In this document: in pieces, positions 62,890-64,000 of the stretch
Numbering within the stretch: the stretch's first letter is position 1
Layout of the letters: every line of letters starts with the position of its first letter
The notes under the pieces: model-generated
What the model was told of the DNA's origin: nothing
Databases searched by the model: none
Seen by the model: the letters and a program-made list of their open reading frames with translations, nothing else
Made by a program: the position numbers and the translations under genes
From: Peptostreptococcaceae bacterium
Lineage (GTDB): Bacteria > Bacillota > Clostridia > Peptostreptococcales > Peptostreptococcaceae
Length of the DNA stretch: 64,000 nt
NCBI GenBank assembly: GCA_025210335.1
Contig: JAOARY010000050.1
Coordinates: 47,743-111,742 of the forward strand
Direction of reading: 5' to 3'

Positions 62890-62913
62890 TGTTTTTAATG
62901 TTAATAATTTATT

Positions 62914-62979
62914 AGATTATGTCTTAATTATTGCTTCTTATGTATAAAAAAATGTTTTCCTATAAAAAAAATATATAAT
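62914..62979 (+). promoter_or_regulatory. Candidate LytTR direct repeat and -10 of cstA
   Basis: TTATGT at 62917-62922 and 62938-62943 are spaced 21 bp start to start, the usual LytTR periodicity. A TATAAT at 62974-62979 without a good -35 follows, as expected for an activated promoter. Confidence 0.4.
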
Positions 62980-63019
62980 AAAGTTGTAATAAATTTTTTA
63001 TTGGAAACGGAGGTCTTTT

Positions 63020-64000
63020 ATGTTTACTTTTTTAATTTCAATTGCATTATTAATTGGAGGTTATTTTATTTATGGTTCATTTGTTGAGAAAATATTTAAT
63101 ACAAATGACAATATAAAAACTCCAGCACTTACTATGGAAGATGGGGTTGACTACATACCGATGAGTTGGCCAAGAATATTTTTAATACAGTTTTTAAATA
63201 TAGCAGGTTTAGGACCAATATTTGGAGCTGTAGCAGGTGCTTTATGGGGTCCAGTTGCATTTTTATGGATTGTATTTGGTTGTATATTTGCAGGAGCTGT
63301 GCATGATTTCTTTTCAGGTGCTTTATCAATAAGACATAAAGGTAGTAGTGTATCAGAAATTGTTGGAATATATTTAGGTGAAAAAGTTAAAAAATTAATG
63401 ACAGTATTTACAGTTGTATTACTTATTTTAGTTGGTGTTGTATTTGTAATGGGACCAGCTGGACTGTTAAACAATATAACAGGACTTAATAAGACTTTAC
63501 TTATAGGATTAATAATAGCGTATTATTTATTAGCAACTGTTTTACCTGTTGATAAACTTATAGGGAAGATATATCCACTATTTGGAGCTTCTTTGCTTAT
63601 AATGGCTTTTGGTATAGGGTTTGGTATAATTTTTAAAGGTTATACAATTCCTGAAATCACACTTACTAATATGCATCCAGGAAAAACACCAATTTTCCCA
63701 TATTTATTTATAACTATTGCTTGTGGTGCTATATCAGGATTCCATGCAACTCAATCACCACTAATGGCTAGATGTGTAAAAAAAGAAAGTGAAATGAGAA
63801 GAATTTTTTATGGATCAATGATTGCTGAAGGAATTATAGCTCTTATATGGGCAGCAGCAGCTATTGCATTCTTTGGTGGAACACAGGGTCTTTCGGAAGT
63901 ACTTGCAAATGGTGGTCCTGGTGTTGTAGTAAATGAAATATCAAATAGTCTTTTAGGTAAAGTTGGTGGAGTATTCCAAGTAAAGCTAATACTCCACCAA
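63020..64000 (+). CDS. cstA: CstA-family (BtsT-like) pyruvate/peptide transporter, 3' end missing
   Basis: The reading frame is open from the ATG at 63020 (SD CGGAGG) to the window edge, 327 codons. The N-terminal half of a CstA transporter is clear: FLISIALLIGGYFIYGSFVE, GVDYIPMSWPRIFLIQFLNI, AGLGPIFGAVAGALWGP, GAVHDFFSGALSIRHKG, GPAGLLNNITGL, ISGFHATQSPLMARCV and LANGGPGVVVNEIS. The family imports pyruvate (BtsT, CstA) or peptides. From about base 63976 the sequence departs from the family and folds back on itself, so the last ~8 codons should not be trusted. Confidence 0.9.
   Translation, partial: MFTFLISIALLIGGYFIYGSFVEKIFNTNDNIKTPALTMEDGVDYIPMSWPRIFLIQFLNIAGLGPIFGAVAGALWGPVAFLWIVFGCIFAGAVHDFFSGALSIRHKGSSVSEIVGIYLGEKVKKLMTVFTVVLLILVGVVFVMGPAGLLNNITGLNKTLLIGLIIAYYLLATVLPVDKLIGKIYPLFGASLLIMAFGIGFGIIFKGYTIPEITLTNMHPGKTPIFPYLFITIACGAISGFHATQSPLMARCVKKESEMRRIFYGSMIAEGIIALIWAAAAIAFFGGTQGLSEVLANGGPGVVVNEISNSLLGKVGGVFQVKLILHQ

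Overview
The window is very AT-rich, gene-dense chromosomal DNA. Genes mostly run in co-directional blocks with short gaps, strong AGGAGG-type ribosome binding sites and frequent TTG starts. Gene content and order point to an anaerobic, low-GC Firmicute of class Clostridia: ylmE-sepF-ylmG-ylmH-divIVA; yicC-remA-gmk-rpoZ-coaBC-priA-def-fmt-rsmB-rlmN-stp-prkC-rsgA-rpe-thiN; rpmB divergent from asp23-fakA; pyruvate formate-lyase with its activase. I place it near the Peptostreptococcales/Tissierellales by gene order only; genus is not resolved. I saw no rRNA, tRNA, CRISPR array, insertion sequence, prophage or integrase gene.

Layout. 1-8 kb: a left-truncated nitronate monooxygenase-like gene, peptidase T, a DUF1294 membrane protein, a degenerate GGDEF protein, a CPA2 antiporter paired with a small PII-like protein, then nadK-yfcE divergent from a chorismate mutase and an RluA-type pseudouridine synthase. 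8-16 kb: acyl carrier protein divergent from trmB and a LacI-family regulator, a Lon-like protease, YigZ, a CoA-binding protein, a FAH-family enzyme and an AlbA_2/Schlafen-type protein. 16-26.5 kb: DUF512 radical SAM protein, der, gpsA, the cell-division/S4 cluster, mtnN, lspA and rluD. 26.5-28.6 kb: pyrR and a uracil permease, each preceded by a PyrR-binding RNA element. 28.6-31.1 kb (minus): an AAA_28 ATPase and rqcH. 31.2-46.5 kb: a long block covering nucleotide and CoA metabolism, replication restart, translation start and rRNA modification, the Stp/PrkC signalling pair, ribosome assembly and thiamine. 46.5-49.6 kb (minus): pflA and pflB. 50-58 kb: an MBL-fold hydrolase, a RelQ-type alarmone synthetase, a TtcA-like protein, a metallophosphatase, a chemoreceptor, a membrane-anchored Mrr-type nuclease, a methyltransferase, an unrecognised protein and rpmB. 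58.4-64 kb: asp23, fakA, a LytS/LytTR two-component system and a CstA-type transporter that runs off the right edge.

Two physiological threads stand out. Pyruvate: pflB/pflA make acetyl-CoA and formate from pyruvate. About 11 kb away a LytS/LytTR pair sits next to a CstA transporter, the arrangement of the known BtsSR/BtsT pyruvate-sensing systems. Signalling: PrkC/Stp, RelQ and a dead-looking GGDEF protein.

The most unusual points are: (i) three genes (lspA, rsmB, rsgA) whose only well-placed Shine-Dalgarno leads, with the same 8-nt spacing, to an ATT codon; (ii) a pflB promoter with two TGTATACA palindromes 22 bp apart and a terminator-like leader hairpin; (iii) an intercistronic PyrR element before the uracil permease that lacks a terminator and may act on translation; (iv) the last 38 bases, which fold back on cstA and look like an inverted-duplication artefact. 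I did not find a convincing new multi-gene system; most of the window is conserved housekeeping DNA.
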